Assembly: GCF_024684275.1 (NCBI RefSeq)
Contig: NZ_JAIKXF010000010.1
Location: forward strand, 1 to 64,000
DNA from: Ruminococcus sp.
Lineage (GTDB): Bacteria; Bacillota_A; Clostridia; Oscillospirales; Ruminococcaceae
Direction of reading: 5' to 3'
DNA length: 64,000 nt
This document shows, one piece after another, positions 23,770 to 33,282 of the stretch. The notes beneath the pieces were generated by a model. It saw nothing but the letters and a program-made list of their open reading frames with translations. It searched no databases and was not told where the DNA came from. Position 1 is the stretch's first letter, and each line of letters starts with the position of its first letter. Both the position numbers and the translations under genes were made by a program.

Positions 23770-24972
23770 ATGAAATTCAAAAGCAAAGGAAGAAAGATTT
23801 ATAAGACTAAGGAGAAGAATTACTATGGTAAAAGTCCTGTAGGAAAAGCTTTTTCCGTCGGTCTTACTGTTCTTCTGATAGGCGGCATCGGCTTTATTGG
23901 CTACAGCGTTGCCGAGCCGCTTATAAATTACTCTAAGAAAAAGGGTGACAATACAGAAAGCTCTTTTGTGCAGGCGGCTACGGAGGAACTCACCGATGAA
24001 AACGGTGAGGCAGTTACCGAAAATACTGTCCCTGATGTTCCTGTACCTGTAAGCACTGAAAAATACAGAGCATATTCGCTCACTACTGCCGATCTTACGG
24101 GCACTGATACCCTGAAAGATGCATTAAAGAGAGTTCCGGCAGCTGAAAACATAGAATACGTAGAGGTGCCGCTCAAGGTCGGCGGCGGAGATATTTACTA
24201 TGCTTCAAACAATTATTACGCAACATCAGCTGGTCTTGTGCGTTCGTTTATCAGGCTGAAGGATATAGTTTCCGTGATAACCGATGCAGGGTATAAGCCG
24301 GTTGCCTGTGTTAGTACATTCAATGATAATACGCTTCCGAATTATTTCCGTGATATGAGCTATCTCTGTGTCGATGACGGCTCACAGTGGATAGATAATA
24401 CAGTTGAAGCAGGCGGAAAGCCGTGGATGAATCCGTTTTCGGAAACAGCGGTAAGCTATAACGGCGATATAGTTGAGGAAATATCATCAGCAGGCTTTGA
24501 CAAGGTAGTATGCTATGATTTCATCTTTCCTGATTTCCGTCCTTCGGACACTGAATATCTTGGAAATGAGGTAACCGGACCTGACAGATATATGGCTCTT
24601 ACCTCAGCTGCGAACCTTATGTATGATAAGATAATGCATAATGGTGCGACAATGCTTCTTGAAGTTGACGCTGCTGACCTGCTCAGAGGCAAGGACGACG
24701 TTCTGCAGCCAATGCTTCTTAAAGTGAATACAGTTATACTTAATATAGATGTTGACGCTATAAGCTACGGAGTATACACAGGTGAAACCGTTTATGAGTT
24801 TAACGGTACTCCTGCTGAAAACGTAAAGAAAATGCTTGATCTTGTGAGTGAGGACGTTGAGGATTTCAACGTTGCAGTACGTGTTTCGGGCGTTACGGCA
24901 AGCACACAGGATCTGCTCGATGCAAAGGATGAAATAGTCGAATACGGCTTCGATTCATATGTACTCGGCTAA
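23770..24972 (+). CDS. Membrane-anchored putative glycoside hydrolase (DUF4015-like TIM barrel)
   Basis: A 400-residue protein with a basic cytoplasmic tail, one membrane helix (about 29-51), an acidic Thr/Val/Pro linker to about 95, and an extracellular domain. The domain order (AYSLTTADLTGTDTLKDAL; FIRLKDIVSVITDAGYKPVACVSTF; SSAGFDKVVCYDFIFPDF; NGATMLLEVDAADLL) resembles the putative glycosyl hydrolases of the DUF4015 group, where an FDxxxxDYxRFP strand is typical. I cannot assign catalytic acids. It starts 34 bases after rnfA behind ATAGGAGAG and is read with the Rnf-like genes, so the two may share an envelope role. Confidence 0.6.
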   Translation: MKFKSKGRKIYKTKEKNYYGKSPVGKAFSVGLTVLLIGGIGFIGYSVAEPLINYSKKKGDNTESSFVQAATEELTDENGEAVTENTVPDVPVPVSTEKYRAYSLTTADLTGTDTLKDALKRVPAAENIEYVEVPLKVGGGDIYYASNNYYATSAGLVRSFIRLKDIVSVITDAGYKPVACVSTFNDNTLPNYFRDMSYLCVDDGSQWIDNTVEAGGKPWMNPFSETAVSYNGDIVEEISSAGFDKVVCYDFIFPDFRPSDTEYLGNEVTGPDRYMALTSAANLMYDKIMHNGATMLLEVDAADLLRGKDDVLQPMLLKVNTVILNIDVDAISYGVYTGETVYEFNGTPAENVKKMLDLVSEDVEDFNVAVRVSGVTASTQDLLDAKDEIVEYGFDSYVLG

Positions 24973-25012
24973 AAAATAACTCCCGACAGAACGTCGGAGA
25001 ATGGAGCTTATC

Positions 25013-25972
25013 ATGGCAGATAATTTTAAAGTCTCGCTTCAGCGATTGATCGAAGAATTTAAGCTGGAAAACATTTACGCCCCGAAGGATCCTAACGAGA
25101 TAATGATCGATGAAAACGATGTAAACCGTCCCGGCTTGCAGCTCATGGGCTTCTATGAGTATTTCAATCCGGAGCGTATCCAGATCATCGGAAAAATGGA
25201 GTTTGCTTATCTTTCTACGATTGATGAAAAAACAAGGAGAGAACGCCTGCAGCGTCTTTTCTCACAGCGTATCCCTGCTCTTATAATCACAAGAGAGCTC
25301 CCGTATTTTGCGGAAATGCTTGAGCTTGCTACAGAATTTGAGGTCCCGCTTCTCAGAAGCAAGGAGAGCACATCAAACTTTATTTCAGGTCTTATCGCTT
25401 TTCTTAATCTTACACTTGCTCCGCGAATCACACGTCACGGTGTTCTCATTGAGATATACGGTGAAGGTGTGTTTATCACAGGTGAGAGCGGCGTAGGTAA
25501 GAGTGAGACAGCTATTGAGCTTGTAAAGCGCGGACACAGACTTGTTGCCGATGACGCTGTTGAGATAAGAAAGGTCTCAAATATAAGTCTTGTCGGAAGC
25601 TCGCCCGACAATATCCGCCATTTCCTTGAGCTCAGAGGTATCGGTATCATAAATGCAAGACGCCTCTTCGGTATCGGTGCTGTTAAGATGACCGAAAAGA
25701 TCGACCTCGTCGTTGAACTGGAGCAGTGGAGCTCTGAAAAGATATACGACCGCATGGGAGTTGATACCGAGTTTATGAACATACTTGGTGTAAAGATACC
25801 ATGTCTTACCATACCTGTAAAGCCCGGCCGTAATCTTGCGGTAATACTTGAGGTTGCAGCTATGAACAACAGACAGAAAAAAATGGGCTATAATGCAGCG
25901 CGAGAGCTTCTTAACAGACTTGGCATGGAGTCCGATCCTAAGGAAGTCGTACGTGAGTATGACGCATTCTGA
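25013..25972 (+). CDS. hprK: HPr kinase/phosphorylase
   Basis: A 319-residue bifunctional enzyme that phosphorylates and dephosphorylates Ser46 of HPr, the central switch of carbon catabolite control in Firmicutes. The ATG at 25013 has GGAG 6 bases upstream; an earlier ATG (25001) overlaps a poorer site. Walker A is GESGVGKS (157-164) after RHGVLIEIYGEGV, with the catalytic His at about 142. LADDAVEIRKV-type and ELRGIGIINARRLFGIGA segments form the K3-like signature, and VKPGRNLAVILEVAAMN near 285 is typical. Its operon includes rapZ and, further on, pfkA, so it matches carbon-flux control. Confidence 0.95.
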   Translation: MADNFKVSLQRLIEEFKLENIYAPKDPNEIMIDENDVNRPGLQLMGFYEYFNPERIQIIGKMEFAYLSTIDEKTRRERLQRLFSQRIPALIITRELPYFAEMLELATEFEVPLLRSKESTSNFISGLIAFLNLTLAPRITRHGVLIEIYGEGVFITGESGVGKSETAIELVKRGHRLVADDAVEIRKVSNISLVGSSPDNIRHFLELRGIGIINARRLFGIGAVKMTEKIDLVVELEQWSSEKIYDRMGVDTEFMNILGVKIPCLTIPVKPGRNLAVILEVAAMNNRQKKMGYNAARELLNRLGMESDPKEVVREYDAF

Positions 25973-26013
25973 TAAATGTGCTGAATAATCGAAAGATTCA
26001 GGGGGAAACTACT

Positions 26014-26916
26014 TTGGATATCAATGAATTGACAAAACTTTGCGATAAGCTTGGGTGCAGGATAACTCCCGAGGTATCTCTTAAAGAATATATAACCTTC
26101 AGATTCGGCGGACCGTGCAGAGCTCTTGTAAACATCAATTCTGCTGCTTCCGCTGCCGAGCTGATAAATTACTTGAAGCAAAATGGTATCAAATACGGTA
26201 TCCTCGGCAGAGGAAGTAATGTACTTGCTTCCGACGAGGGCTTTGACGGAGTCATACTTCATTTCGGCAGCGATTTTTCTGCAATTGAGGCTGAAGGAAA
26301 TACTATCCGCTGTGATGCGGGAGCACTTCTTGCTTCTGTCTGTGTCCGTGCCCAGCAGCTCGGACTTACAGGCATGGAGAACCTTTTCGGTATCCCCGGT
26401 ACTGTAGGCGGTGCGCTTTACATGAACGCAGGCGCTTACGGCAGCGAAATGAAAGACGTTGTTGTCTCAGCCGAGTATATCGACGAGGACTGCACCATAA
26501 AAACGATAAAAAGTGAGGATATGGAGCTTGCCTACCGAAGAAGCTTTTTTTCGGGCTCTGACAGAGTCATAACATCTGTTACTATGGAGCTCCAAGCAGG
26601 AGATGCCGACGAGATAAAGGCGGCAATGTCCGAATGTATGGCAAAGAGAAGCTCCAAGCAGCCGCTTGACTATCCAAGTGCAGGCAGTACATTCAAGCGT
26701 CCCGAGGGAAGCTATGCTTCACTGCTTATCGACCAGTGCGGACTGAAAGGTCTGACCTGCGGCGGTGCTATGGTTAGCGAAAAGCACAGCGGCTTTGTGA
26801 TAAATAAAGGCTATGCGACCTGCGCAGACGTTTTGGAGCTCTGCGAAAAGGTCAAAAAGGTAGTAAAGGAGAAAACAGGATTTCAGCTTGAGCTCGAACC
26901 TGTTATCCTCAGCTGA
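26014..26916 (+). CDS. murB: UDP-N-acetylenolpyruvoylglucosamine reductase
   Basis: A 300-residue FAD enzyme that makes UDP-MurNAc, the second committed step of peptidoglycan synthesis. TTG at 26014 is chosen: AGGGGG lies 8 bases upstream and TTGGATATCAAT starts the usual acidic N terminus; a GTG at 25978 has no good site. FAD-binding features are TFRFGGPC, LGRGSNVLASDEGFDGVI and GIPGTVGGALYMNAGAYG; AGSTFKRPEG near 230 holds the active-site Ser region. In Firmicutes murB, rapZ and whiA commonly sit together, as here. Confidence 0.93.
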   Translation: MDINELTKLCDKLGCRITPEVSLKEYITFRFGGPCRALVNINSAASAAELINYLKQNGIKYGILGRGSNVLASDEGFDGVILHFGSDFSAIEAEGNTIRCDAGALLASVCVRAQQLGLTGMENLFGIPGTVGGALYMNAGAYGSEMKDVVVSAEYIDEDCTIKTIKSEDMELAYRRSFFSGSDRVITSVTMELQAGDADEIKAAMSECMAKRSSKQPLDYPSAGSTFKRPEGSYASLLIDQCGLKGLTCGGAMVSEKHSGFVINKGYATCADVLELCEKVKKVVKEKTGFQLELEPVILS

Positions 26917-26942
26917 CCTTTAAAGTAATTAAGGAGAGAATT

Positions 26943-27815
26943 ATGCAGTTACTGATAGTAACGGGGATGTCAGGCTCGGGTAAATCAAGTGTTATGGACG
27001 TAATGGAGGATATCGGCTTTTATTGTATAGACAATATCCCTCCAAAGCTGATAACACAGTTCGTTGACCTGTGCAGGCAATCCGAAACTGATATCAATAA
27101 AATAGCCGTGGCGGTAGATATCCGTACAGGCGATATGTTTGCGGAGATATACCGCTCGTGGCTTGAACTGAAGCGCCAGCCCGATGTTGATGTTAAGGTG
27201 TTGTTTGTTGAAGCAACTCATGACGTACTGCTGAAGCGTTATAAGGAAACACGCCGCAAGCACCCGCTGTCGGATAAGTTCAGCGGAAGTATTCACGAAG
27301 CAATTAACTTTGAGTGGACTCAGCTTTCACAGCTTCGCGAGATAGCCGACTATTACATAGAGACATCTAACTTTACCACTTCTCAGCTAAAGGAGCAGGT
27401 AAAGTCCATATTCCTTGAAAAGAGCTCAGATTCGCTCATAATCAAGGTGATGTCCTTTGGATTTAAATACGGTGTCTCCACTGAGGCAGACTTAGTATTT
27501 GACGTAAGATGTCTGCCCAATCCGTTTTATATCGAGGAACTTCGCAATCATACGGGCTGCGACAGCTGTGTAAGGGATTACGTTATGGGATTTGAGCAGT
27601 CTAAGGTGCTTTTTGATAAACTAAAGGATCTTATAGACTATCTCATACCGCTCTACGTACAGGAGGGCAAGAGCCAGCTTGTAATAGCCTTTGGCTGTAC
27701 AGGCGGAAAGCACCGCTCTATAACCTTTGCAGAGCTTATGGCAGATCATCTTATTGATAATGATTATAAGGTACAGAAGTACCACCGTGATATAACAAAA
27801 GATAAAAAATTCTGA
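26943..27815 (+). CDS. rapZ: RapZ/YvcJ family nucleotide-binding protein
   Basis: A 290-residue P-loop protein. Walker A is GMSGSGKS (8-15). The family Walker-B-like CIDNIPP (28-34), SFGFKYG near 174, VFDVRCLPNPFY near 190 and FGCTGGKHRSI near 248 are all present. In Bacillus YvcJ binds nucleotides and affects competence; in enteric bacteria RapZ senses glucosamine-6-phosphate and controls GlmS through small RNAs. It lies 26 bases after murB behind AAGGAGAG, consistent with control of cell-wall precursor supply. Confidence 0.95.
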   Translation: MQLLIVTGMSGSGKSSVMDVMEDIGFYCIDNIPPKLITQFVDLCRQSETDINKIAVAVDIRTGDMFAEIYRSWLELKRQPDVDVKVLFVEATHDVLLKRYKETRRKHPLSDKFSGSIHEAINFEWTQLSQLREIADYYIETSNFTTSQLKEQVKSIFLEKSSDSLIIKVMSFGFKYGVSTEADLVFDVRCLPNPFYIEELRNHTGCDSCVRDYVMGFEQSKVLFDKLKDLIDYLIPLYVQEGKSQLVIAFGCTGGKHRSITFAELMADHLIDNDYKVQKYHRDITKDKKF

Positions 27816-27832
27816 GCAGGGAGTGAGTTGAA

Positions 27833-28741
27833 ATATCCTTCTCAAATGATGTAAGGCATGAGATATGTTTATCTGTAAACGATAAAGACAGGCGTTTTGC
27901 CTGCCTTTATGGTATGCTGCTGTTTTGCAGGACGCTTTCCTGTGAGCATATCTGCTTTCAGAGCGAAAGCAGAGTCTCGGCAGAGCTTTTTTGCAGTCTT
28001 TTTGAAGCTGTTTTCCGCAAAAAGCTCAGTATAACCGATCATACCCGAAAAAACGGCATCGTTCTTTGCTCCTGTGATATAGACAGCGAATCTGCCGAAG
28101 CGGTTTTTCAGAAATACCGCCTTTCGGATAAAGAAAGGCTTATTGATTCCGAGATTATTGCTACAAATAGTCTCGGAGTTTTTACAGCAGGAGTATTTCT
28201 TGCCTGCGGAAGCGTAAACGATCCAAACAAGGAATATCACCTTGAATTTGCCTGCCCCGAGGAGAAGCTTGCACATCAGCTTGCAACTCTGCTGGGAGAT
28301 ATAGGCGTTACTGCAAAAACTGTGGTCCGCAGGGGACAGCATATAGTCTATATCAAGGGCAGTGAGTCTATAGAGGATACACTGACCTTTATCGGTGCGT
28401 CCCAGTGTACTCTGGAACTTATGAACACCAAGATATACAAGGATATCCGCAATAAAGCCAACAGGATAGCCAACTGCGATGCAGCTAATATCGACAAGGT
28501 AGTAAAGGCTGCGATGAAGCAGATAGAGGATATAAATCTCATAGACCGCGCGGTAGGACTTGATACACTGTCTGACGAACTTCGCGAGGTAGCGCAGCTC
28601 AGGCTTGATAATATTGATATGAGCCTGCAGGAGATAGGCGAAACTCTCAGTGAACCTATAAGCCGTTCAGGTGTAAATCACCGCTTCAAGAAGCTTGCTA
28701 AGCTTGCAGACGAGATACGCGGAGGTTCGTATGAGAAGTGA
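27833..28741 (+). CDS. whiA: WhiA family DNA-binding protein with no standard start codon
   Basis: About 302 residues of WhiA, a LAGLIDADG-like plus helix-turn-helix protein acting in cell division, chromosome segregation and (in Streptomyces) sporulation. The conserved N terminus SFSNDVRHEICL is encoded from 27836, but the codon where Met is expected is ATA (27833). Between the in-frame TGA at 27824 and the internal ATG at 27914 there is no ATG, GTG or TTG in frame. GGGAG (27819-27823) is well placed for 27833. Either AUA is the start or one base is missing after an out-of-frame TTG (27828). TNSLGVFTAGVFLACGSV and LSEPISRSGVNHRFKKL mark the domains. It overlaps dnaE by 11 bases. Confidence 0.88.
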   Translation: MSFSNDVRHEICLSVNDKDRRFACLYGMLLFCRTLSCEHICFQSESRVSAELFCSLFEAVFRKKLSITDHTRKNGIVLCSCDIDSESAEAVFQKYRLSDKERLIDSEIIATNSLGVFTAGVFLACGSVNDPNKEYHLEFACPEEKLAHQLATLLGDIGVTAKTVVRRGQHIVYIKGSESIEDTLTFIGASQCTLELMNTKIYKDIRNKANRIANCDAANIDKVVKAAMKQIEDINLIDRAVGLDTLSDELREVAQLRLDNIDMSLQEIGETLSEPISRSGVNHRFKKLAKLADEIRGGSYEK

Positions 28742-31700
28742 CGAGTTTGTAAATCTTCATGTCCATACCGAGTACAGCCTCCTTGACGGTGCCTGCCGTA
28801 TAAAAGAGCTCATATCCCGTGTAAAGGAGCTTGGACAGACAGCTGTAGCTATAACCGATCACGGCAATATGTATGGTGCGGTAGAGTTCTGGAATGCGGC
28901 AAGAGCCGAGGGTATAAAGCCTGTTATCGGCTGTGAGGTATACGCAGCGAGGCGTACACGCCATGACCGTGAACCAAAGCTTGATTCTTCACCGTATCAT
29001 CTGATACTTCTCTGCGAGAACAACGAAGGCTACAGAAATCTTGTAAAGCTTGTTTCAATAGCAAGTATAGATGGCTTTTATAACAAGCCGCGAGTTGATT
29101 TAGAGCTTCTGAAAAAATACCACAGCGGACTTATCTGTATGTCAGCCTGTCTTGCAGGTGAAATACCGCGGCTGCTTGTGGACGGTCACTATGATGAGGC
29201 AAAGGCTGTTGCGCTTAAATACCGTGATATATTCGGCGAGAAAAATTATTTTATCGAGGTCCAGAATCATGGTATCAAAGAAGAATTAATGATACTTCCG
29301 CTGCTTTATAAGCTTTCAGCAGAAACGGGTATTCCTCTTGCGGCTACAAACGACTGCCACTATATAGAAAAAAAGGACGCCGAAATGCAGAACGTCCTTA
29401 TTTGTATACAAACAGGTAAAACTCTTGACGACCCAAACGCTCTGCGTTTTGAGACAGATGAGTTCTATGTTAAATCCTCAGAGGAAATGTCAGCTTTGTT
29501 CAAGGGGCACGAGGAGGCAGTCAGCAATACCTCTCTCATTGCACAGCGCTGTAATGTTGAGTTTGAGTTTGGCAATATAAAGCTCCCTAAGTTCACTATA
29601 GAGGGAGTCGATGATAACAAGTCCTATTTCCGAGAGCTTTGCCGAAAGGGAATGATAGAGCGATATGGCGAGACTCCGCCGGAAAATGTCATTGAGCGTA
29701 TGGAATATGAGCTTGATGTTATAACAAAAATGGGCTATACGGATTACTATCTCATTGTCTGGGATTTTATCCGCTACGCCCGTGAGCACAATGTACCTGT
29801 AGGTCCCGGAAGAGGCTCGGGAGCAGGCAGTCTATGTGCGTATTGTATAGGTATTACAGGCATAGATCCTATTAAGTTCAATCTTCTGTTTGAACGATTC
29901 CTGAATCCGGAAAGAGTAAGTATGCCTGATTTTGATATTGACTTTTGTATTGAGGGACGTCAAAGTGTAAAAGACTATGTAGTCCGCAGATACGGTTCGG
30001 ATTATGTCTCGGAGATTATCGCTTTTGATACGCTGAAAGCCCGTGCGGCAGTACGTGACGTTGGCAGAGTTCTTGGTATATCTTATCAGCTCTGTGACAG
30101 AGCCGCAAAAGAGATAGACCCCCGTGCAACTCTTAGTCAGGCTATGAATGAATCCGATGAGCTCAGTGGACTATATCATTCCGACAGGGATATGCGCAGG
30201 TGCATAGAACTTGCAAAAAAGCTTGAGGGAATGCCTCGCCATGCCTCTACCCATGCGGCTGGCGTCGTAATATCGGCAGTGCCTCTCAGCGACCTTGTGC
30301 CGCTGCAAAAAAACGACGATACTGTAGTAACTCAGTATACTATGGGAGTTCTTGAATCACTGGGACTTCTGAAAATGGACTTTCTCGGACTTAGAAACCT
30401 TACCATTATAAGAGATACTGTCAATGAGATACACAAGATCAAACCCGACTTTGATATAAGTTCAATACCTGTTGACGATAAAGAAGTGTACAAAATGATG
30501 ACAAAGGGCGACACTGAGGGCGTATTTCAGTTTGAAAGCGAGGGAATGACGGCTCGCGTTATGGAGCTTGCTCCTGAGCGGCTTGAGGACCTTATAGTTA
30601 TAATCTCTCTATACCGTCCGGGACCTATGAAGTCTATACCGGTGTATATCGAAAACAAAAAACACCCCGATAAAGTCACCTACAAGCATCCGCTCCTGAA
30701 GGATATACTTGAGGATACCTATGGCTGTATGGTATATCAGGAGCAGGTAATGGAGATATGCCGCAAGCTTGCAGGCTATTCCTATGGCCATGCAGATATT
30801 GTCCGCAGAGCAATGGCAAAAAAGAAGCATGATGTAATGCTTAAAGAGCGCGAAAGCTTCGTTAAAGGAGCAGCAGATAACGGTGTTTCTGCGGAAATTG
30901 CCGATTCTGTATTCGATGAAATGGTAAGCTTTGCCTCATATGCGTTTAATAAATCCCATGCCGCAGCCTACGCTTATCTTGCTTATCAGACCGCCTATCT
31001 TAAATGTCATTACCGCGGCATTTATATGGCAGCCCTGATGTCAAGTGTTATGGGACAAAGTGATAAGCTTGCCGAATATATCAACTCCTGTAAAGAAAAC
31101 GGCATAGAGATATTAAGCCCTGACATAAATAAAAGCAATAAGGGCTTCACCTATGCAGACGGAAAGATGTACTTCGGTCTGCTTGCCATAAAAAATGCAG
31201 GAAGCGGACTTGCTGATAAAATAATCGCAGAGCGTAAAGAAAACGGCAATTTCACAAGCTTACAGGATTTCTGCGAGCGTGTCGGAGGCAGGGAGCTGAA
31301 TAAAAAAGCTCTTGAAAACCTTATAAAGTCGGGAGCCTTTGACGGTCTCGGTTATAATCGCAGACAAATGCTTGAAAGCTACGACGAGCTTCTTGATATT
31401 ACTGGAGCCGGTACAAGAGGCGTCATCGAGGGACAGCTGAATTTCCTTGAGGGTACAGACACCTCAGAGATGAATGTACGAATACCATATAAGCAGGAAT
31501 ACGATGCAAAGCAGCTCCTTGCAATGGAAAAGGAAGCCACGGGAATGTATCTCAGTGGACATCCTTTGTCACCGTTTTACTGGATAGGGGAGCTTATGCA
31601 CGTGCGCAGAATAGGTGATATACTCACAGACAGCTCAGCGAGGGACGGTACGCCTGTAAAGCTTTTATGCTGTGTGGAGAGCGCAAAGCTTCATGTTACT

Positions 31701-32138
31701 AAAAATGGTGATAAGATGAGCTTTGTCACTTTTTCTGATGAAACAGGCGAGATAGAAGGAGTTGTATTTCCTGATCTTTTTATGATAAGCGGCGGTAAGC
31801 TTGTTACCGATGGGATAGTTATTGTAAACGGCAAAATATCCGTCAAGGACGACAGGCTTACGGTGATATGCGGTGCAATTATAGCCGATACGGAATTTGA
31901 AAGATACATTTCTTCTATGAAGCTATGTATCAAAACTGTCTCAGCAGATGCTTCATTTTCAGAAGATTTTATCGGGTTTTGCAGCAGAAATACCGGAAAT
32001 ACAGCAGTATGTCTCTACCTTATGGATATTAAAAAAACTGTTATCCCGCGAACCAAACTCAGCGTAAAGGTCACAAAGGAATTTTGTGAGGAGCTTAAAA
32101 AGCACTATAAATCCTCCCAAATAGGGCTTATACAGTGA
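28731..32138 (+). CDS. dnaE: DNA polymerase III alpha subunit (DnaE)
   Basis: An 1135-residue replicative-type C-family polymerase. ATG at 28731 follows GGAGG and overlaps the whiA end. The N-terminal PHP domain has HVHTEYSLLDGACR and ITDHGNMYGAVEF. The polymerase core shows GPGRGSGAGSLCAYCIGIT and the catalytic PDFDIDF near residue 405, and later FQFESEGM and HAAGVVIS. Helix-hairpin-helix and OB-fold parts follow (VTKNGDKMSFVTFSDETGEIEGVVFP near 990). There is no 3'-5' exonuclease domain, so it is DnaE and not PolC. In many Firmicutes dnaE and pfkA are neighbours, as here. Confidence 0.96.
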   Translation: MRSDEFVNLHVHTEYSLLDGACRIKELISRVKELGQTAVAITDHGNMYGAVEFWNAARAEGIKPVIGCEVYAARRTRHDREPKLDSSPYHLILLCENNEGYRNLVKLVSIASIDGFYNKPRVDLELLKKYHSGLICMSACLAGEIPRLLVDGHYDEAKAVALKYRDIFGEKNYFIEVQNHGIKEELMILPLLYKLSAETGIPLAATNDCHYIEKKDAEMQNVLICIQTGKTLDDPNALRFETDEFYVKSSEEMSALFKGHEEAVSNTSLIAQRCNVEFEFGNIKLPKFTIEGVDDNKSYFRELCRKGMIERYGETPPENVIERMEYELDVITKMGYTDYYLIVWDFIRYAREHNVPVGPGRGSGAGSLCAYCIGITGIDPIKFNLLFERFLNPERVSMPDFDIDFCIEGRQSVKDYVVRRYGSDYVSEIIAFDTLKARAAVRDVGRVLGISYQLCDRAAKEIDPRATLSQAMNESDELSGLYHSDRDMRRCIELAKKLEGMPRHASTHAAGVVISAVPLSDLVPLQKNDDTVVTQYTMGVLESLGLLKMDFLGLRNLTIIRDTVNEIHKIKPDFDISSIPVDDKEVYKMMTKGDTEGVFQFESEGMTARVMELAPERLEDLIVIISLYRPGPMKSIPVYIENKKHPDKVTYKHPLLKDILEDTYGCMVYQEQVMEICRKLAGYSYGHADIVRRAMAKKKHDVMLKERESFVKGAADNGVSAEIADSVFDEMVSFASYAFNKSHAAAYAYLAYQTAYLKCHYRGIYMAALMSSVMGQSDKLAEYINSCKENGIEILSPDINKSNKGFTYADGKMYFGLLAIKNAGSGLADKIIAERKENGNFTSLQDFCERVGGRELNKKALENLIKSGAFDGLGYNRRQMLESYDELLDITGAGTRGVIEGQLNFLEGTDTSEMNVRIPYKQEYDAKQLLAMEKEATGMYLSGHPLSPFYWIGELMHVRRIGDILTDSSARDGTPVKLLCCVESAKLHVTKNGDKMSFVTFSDETGEIEGVVFPDLFMISGGKLVTDGIVIVNGKISVKDDRLTVICGAIIADTEFERYISSMKLCIKTVSADASFSEDFIGFCSRNTGNTAVCLYLMDIKKTVIPRTKLSVKVTKEFCEELKKHYKSSQIGLIQ

Positions 32139-32174
32139 TTTCGGATATGAATGAGGAAAAAATACGGAATTCTC

Positions 32175-32203
32175 TTGACATTTTTTCCACAAAGTAGTAC
32201 AAT
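32175..32203 (+). promoter_or_regulatory. Sigma-A promoter of pfkA
   Basis: TTGACA (32175-32180) and TACAAT (32198-32203), 17-base spacing. The leader of about 68 bases contains a small hairpin, CCGCAG-TATTC-CTGCGG (32223-32239). Confidence 0.8.
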
Positions 32204-32277
32204 ATAAGAGTATGGAATTACGCCGCAGTATTCCTGCGGTTAAACAATATATGCCAAGTGCAGAATGGAGAATATGT

Positions 32278-33240
32278 ATGATCAAGAAAATTGGTGTTTT
32301 AACAAGCGGTGGTGACGCTCCCGGAATGAACGCTGCTGTAAGAGCTGTTGTAAGATCTGCTCTTGCTAAAGGCATGGAAGTTTACGGTATTCGCAGAGGT
32401 TATGTCGGACTTCTCAACGGTGATATCATCAAGATGGACGAGAGAAGCGTTTCTGATATTATACACAGAGGCGGTACAGTTCTTTATACAGCAAGATGTC
32501 CTGAATTCAGAACTCAGGAGGGCGTTGCAAAGGGTAAGGCAAAGCTTGATGAGCTCGGTATCGAAGGTCTCGTAGTCATCGGCGGTGACGGCTCGTTCAG
32601 AGGCGCAGCTGATCTTTCTGCACAGGGCTTCCTCTGTATAGGTATCCCGGGTACTATCGACAATGATATTGCCTGCACTGATTACACTATCGGATTCGAT
32701 ACAGCTATGAATACAGCTATGGAGCTTGTTGATAAGCTTCGTGATACATCACAGTCTCACGACAGAATCTCAGTTGTTGAGGTAATGGGAAGAGGCGCTG
32801 GTCATATTGCTGTAAATACAGGTATTGCCTGCGGAGCTACAGATATTATCACAAAGGAAGTTCCTTATGATATCAACGCTATCGCAAATACAATGCTGGC
32901 TAAAAAGGCAAAGGGTAAGCAGAACTTTGTAGTTATCGTTGCTGAGAGTATCGGTCATTCAGATGAGATCGCAAATATGCTCCACGAAAAGACAGGCATC
33001 GAGGCAAGATCAACTATTCTCGGTCACGTTCAGAGAGGCGGCTCTCCAACAGTAAGAGACAGAGTTGAGGCTACAAGAATGGGCTACTATGCAGTTGAAC
33101 TTCTTGAGCAGGGCGTTGGCAACCGTGTTATCGGTATCAAGGACAGCAAGCTTGTTGACTATGATATCCAGGAAGCACTTGCAATGCACAAGGAGTACGA
33201 TGAAAAGCTCCACCACATTGCTGAGGAGATCGCATACTAA
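32278..33240 (+). CDS. pfkA: ATP-dependent 6-phosphofructokinase
   Basis: A 320-residue enzyme that phosphorylates fructose-6-phosphate in glycolysis. The ATG at 32278 has GGAG 7 bases upstream and the protein begins MIKKIGVLTSGGDAPGMNAAVRA, as usual; an upstream in-frame ATG (32212) would add 22 poorly matching residues. VVIGGDGSFRGA, GIPGTIDNDIACTDYTIGFDTA (with the catalytic TIDND) and EVMGRGAGHIA are conserved. The Gly in GGDGS at the position after the nucleotide loop is typical of ATP-using enzymes (PPi enzymes carry Asp). It is expressed from its own promoter and ends in a good terminator. Confidence 0.96.
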   Translation: MIKKIGVLTSGGDAPGMNAAVRAVVRSALAKGMEVYGIRRGYVGLLNGDIIKMDERSVSDIIHRGGTVLYTARCPEFRTQEGVAKGKAKLDELGIEGLVVIGGDGSFRGAADLSAQGFLCIGIPGTIDNDIACTDYTIGFDTAMNTAMELVDKLRDTSQSHDRISVVEVMGRGAGHIAVNTGIACGATDIITKEVPYDINAIANTMLAKKAKGKQNFVVIVAESIGHSDEIANMLHEKTGIEARSTILGHVQRGGSPTVRDRVEATRMGYYAVELLEQGVGNRVIGIKDSKLVDYDIQEALAMHKEYDEKLHHIAEEIAY

Positions 33241-33250
33241 GAATAATACT

Positions 33251-33281
33251 AATGCACCTGTAAAAACAGGTGCATTTTTTT
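33251..33281 (+). terminator. Terminator of pfkA
   Basis: AATGCACCTGT (33251-33261) pairs with ACAGGTGCATT (33266-33276), loop AAAA, followed by a run of seven T. Confidence 0.92.
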
Positions 33282-33282
33282 A

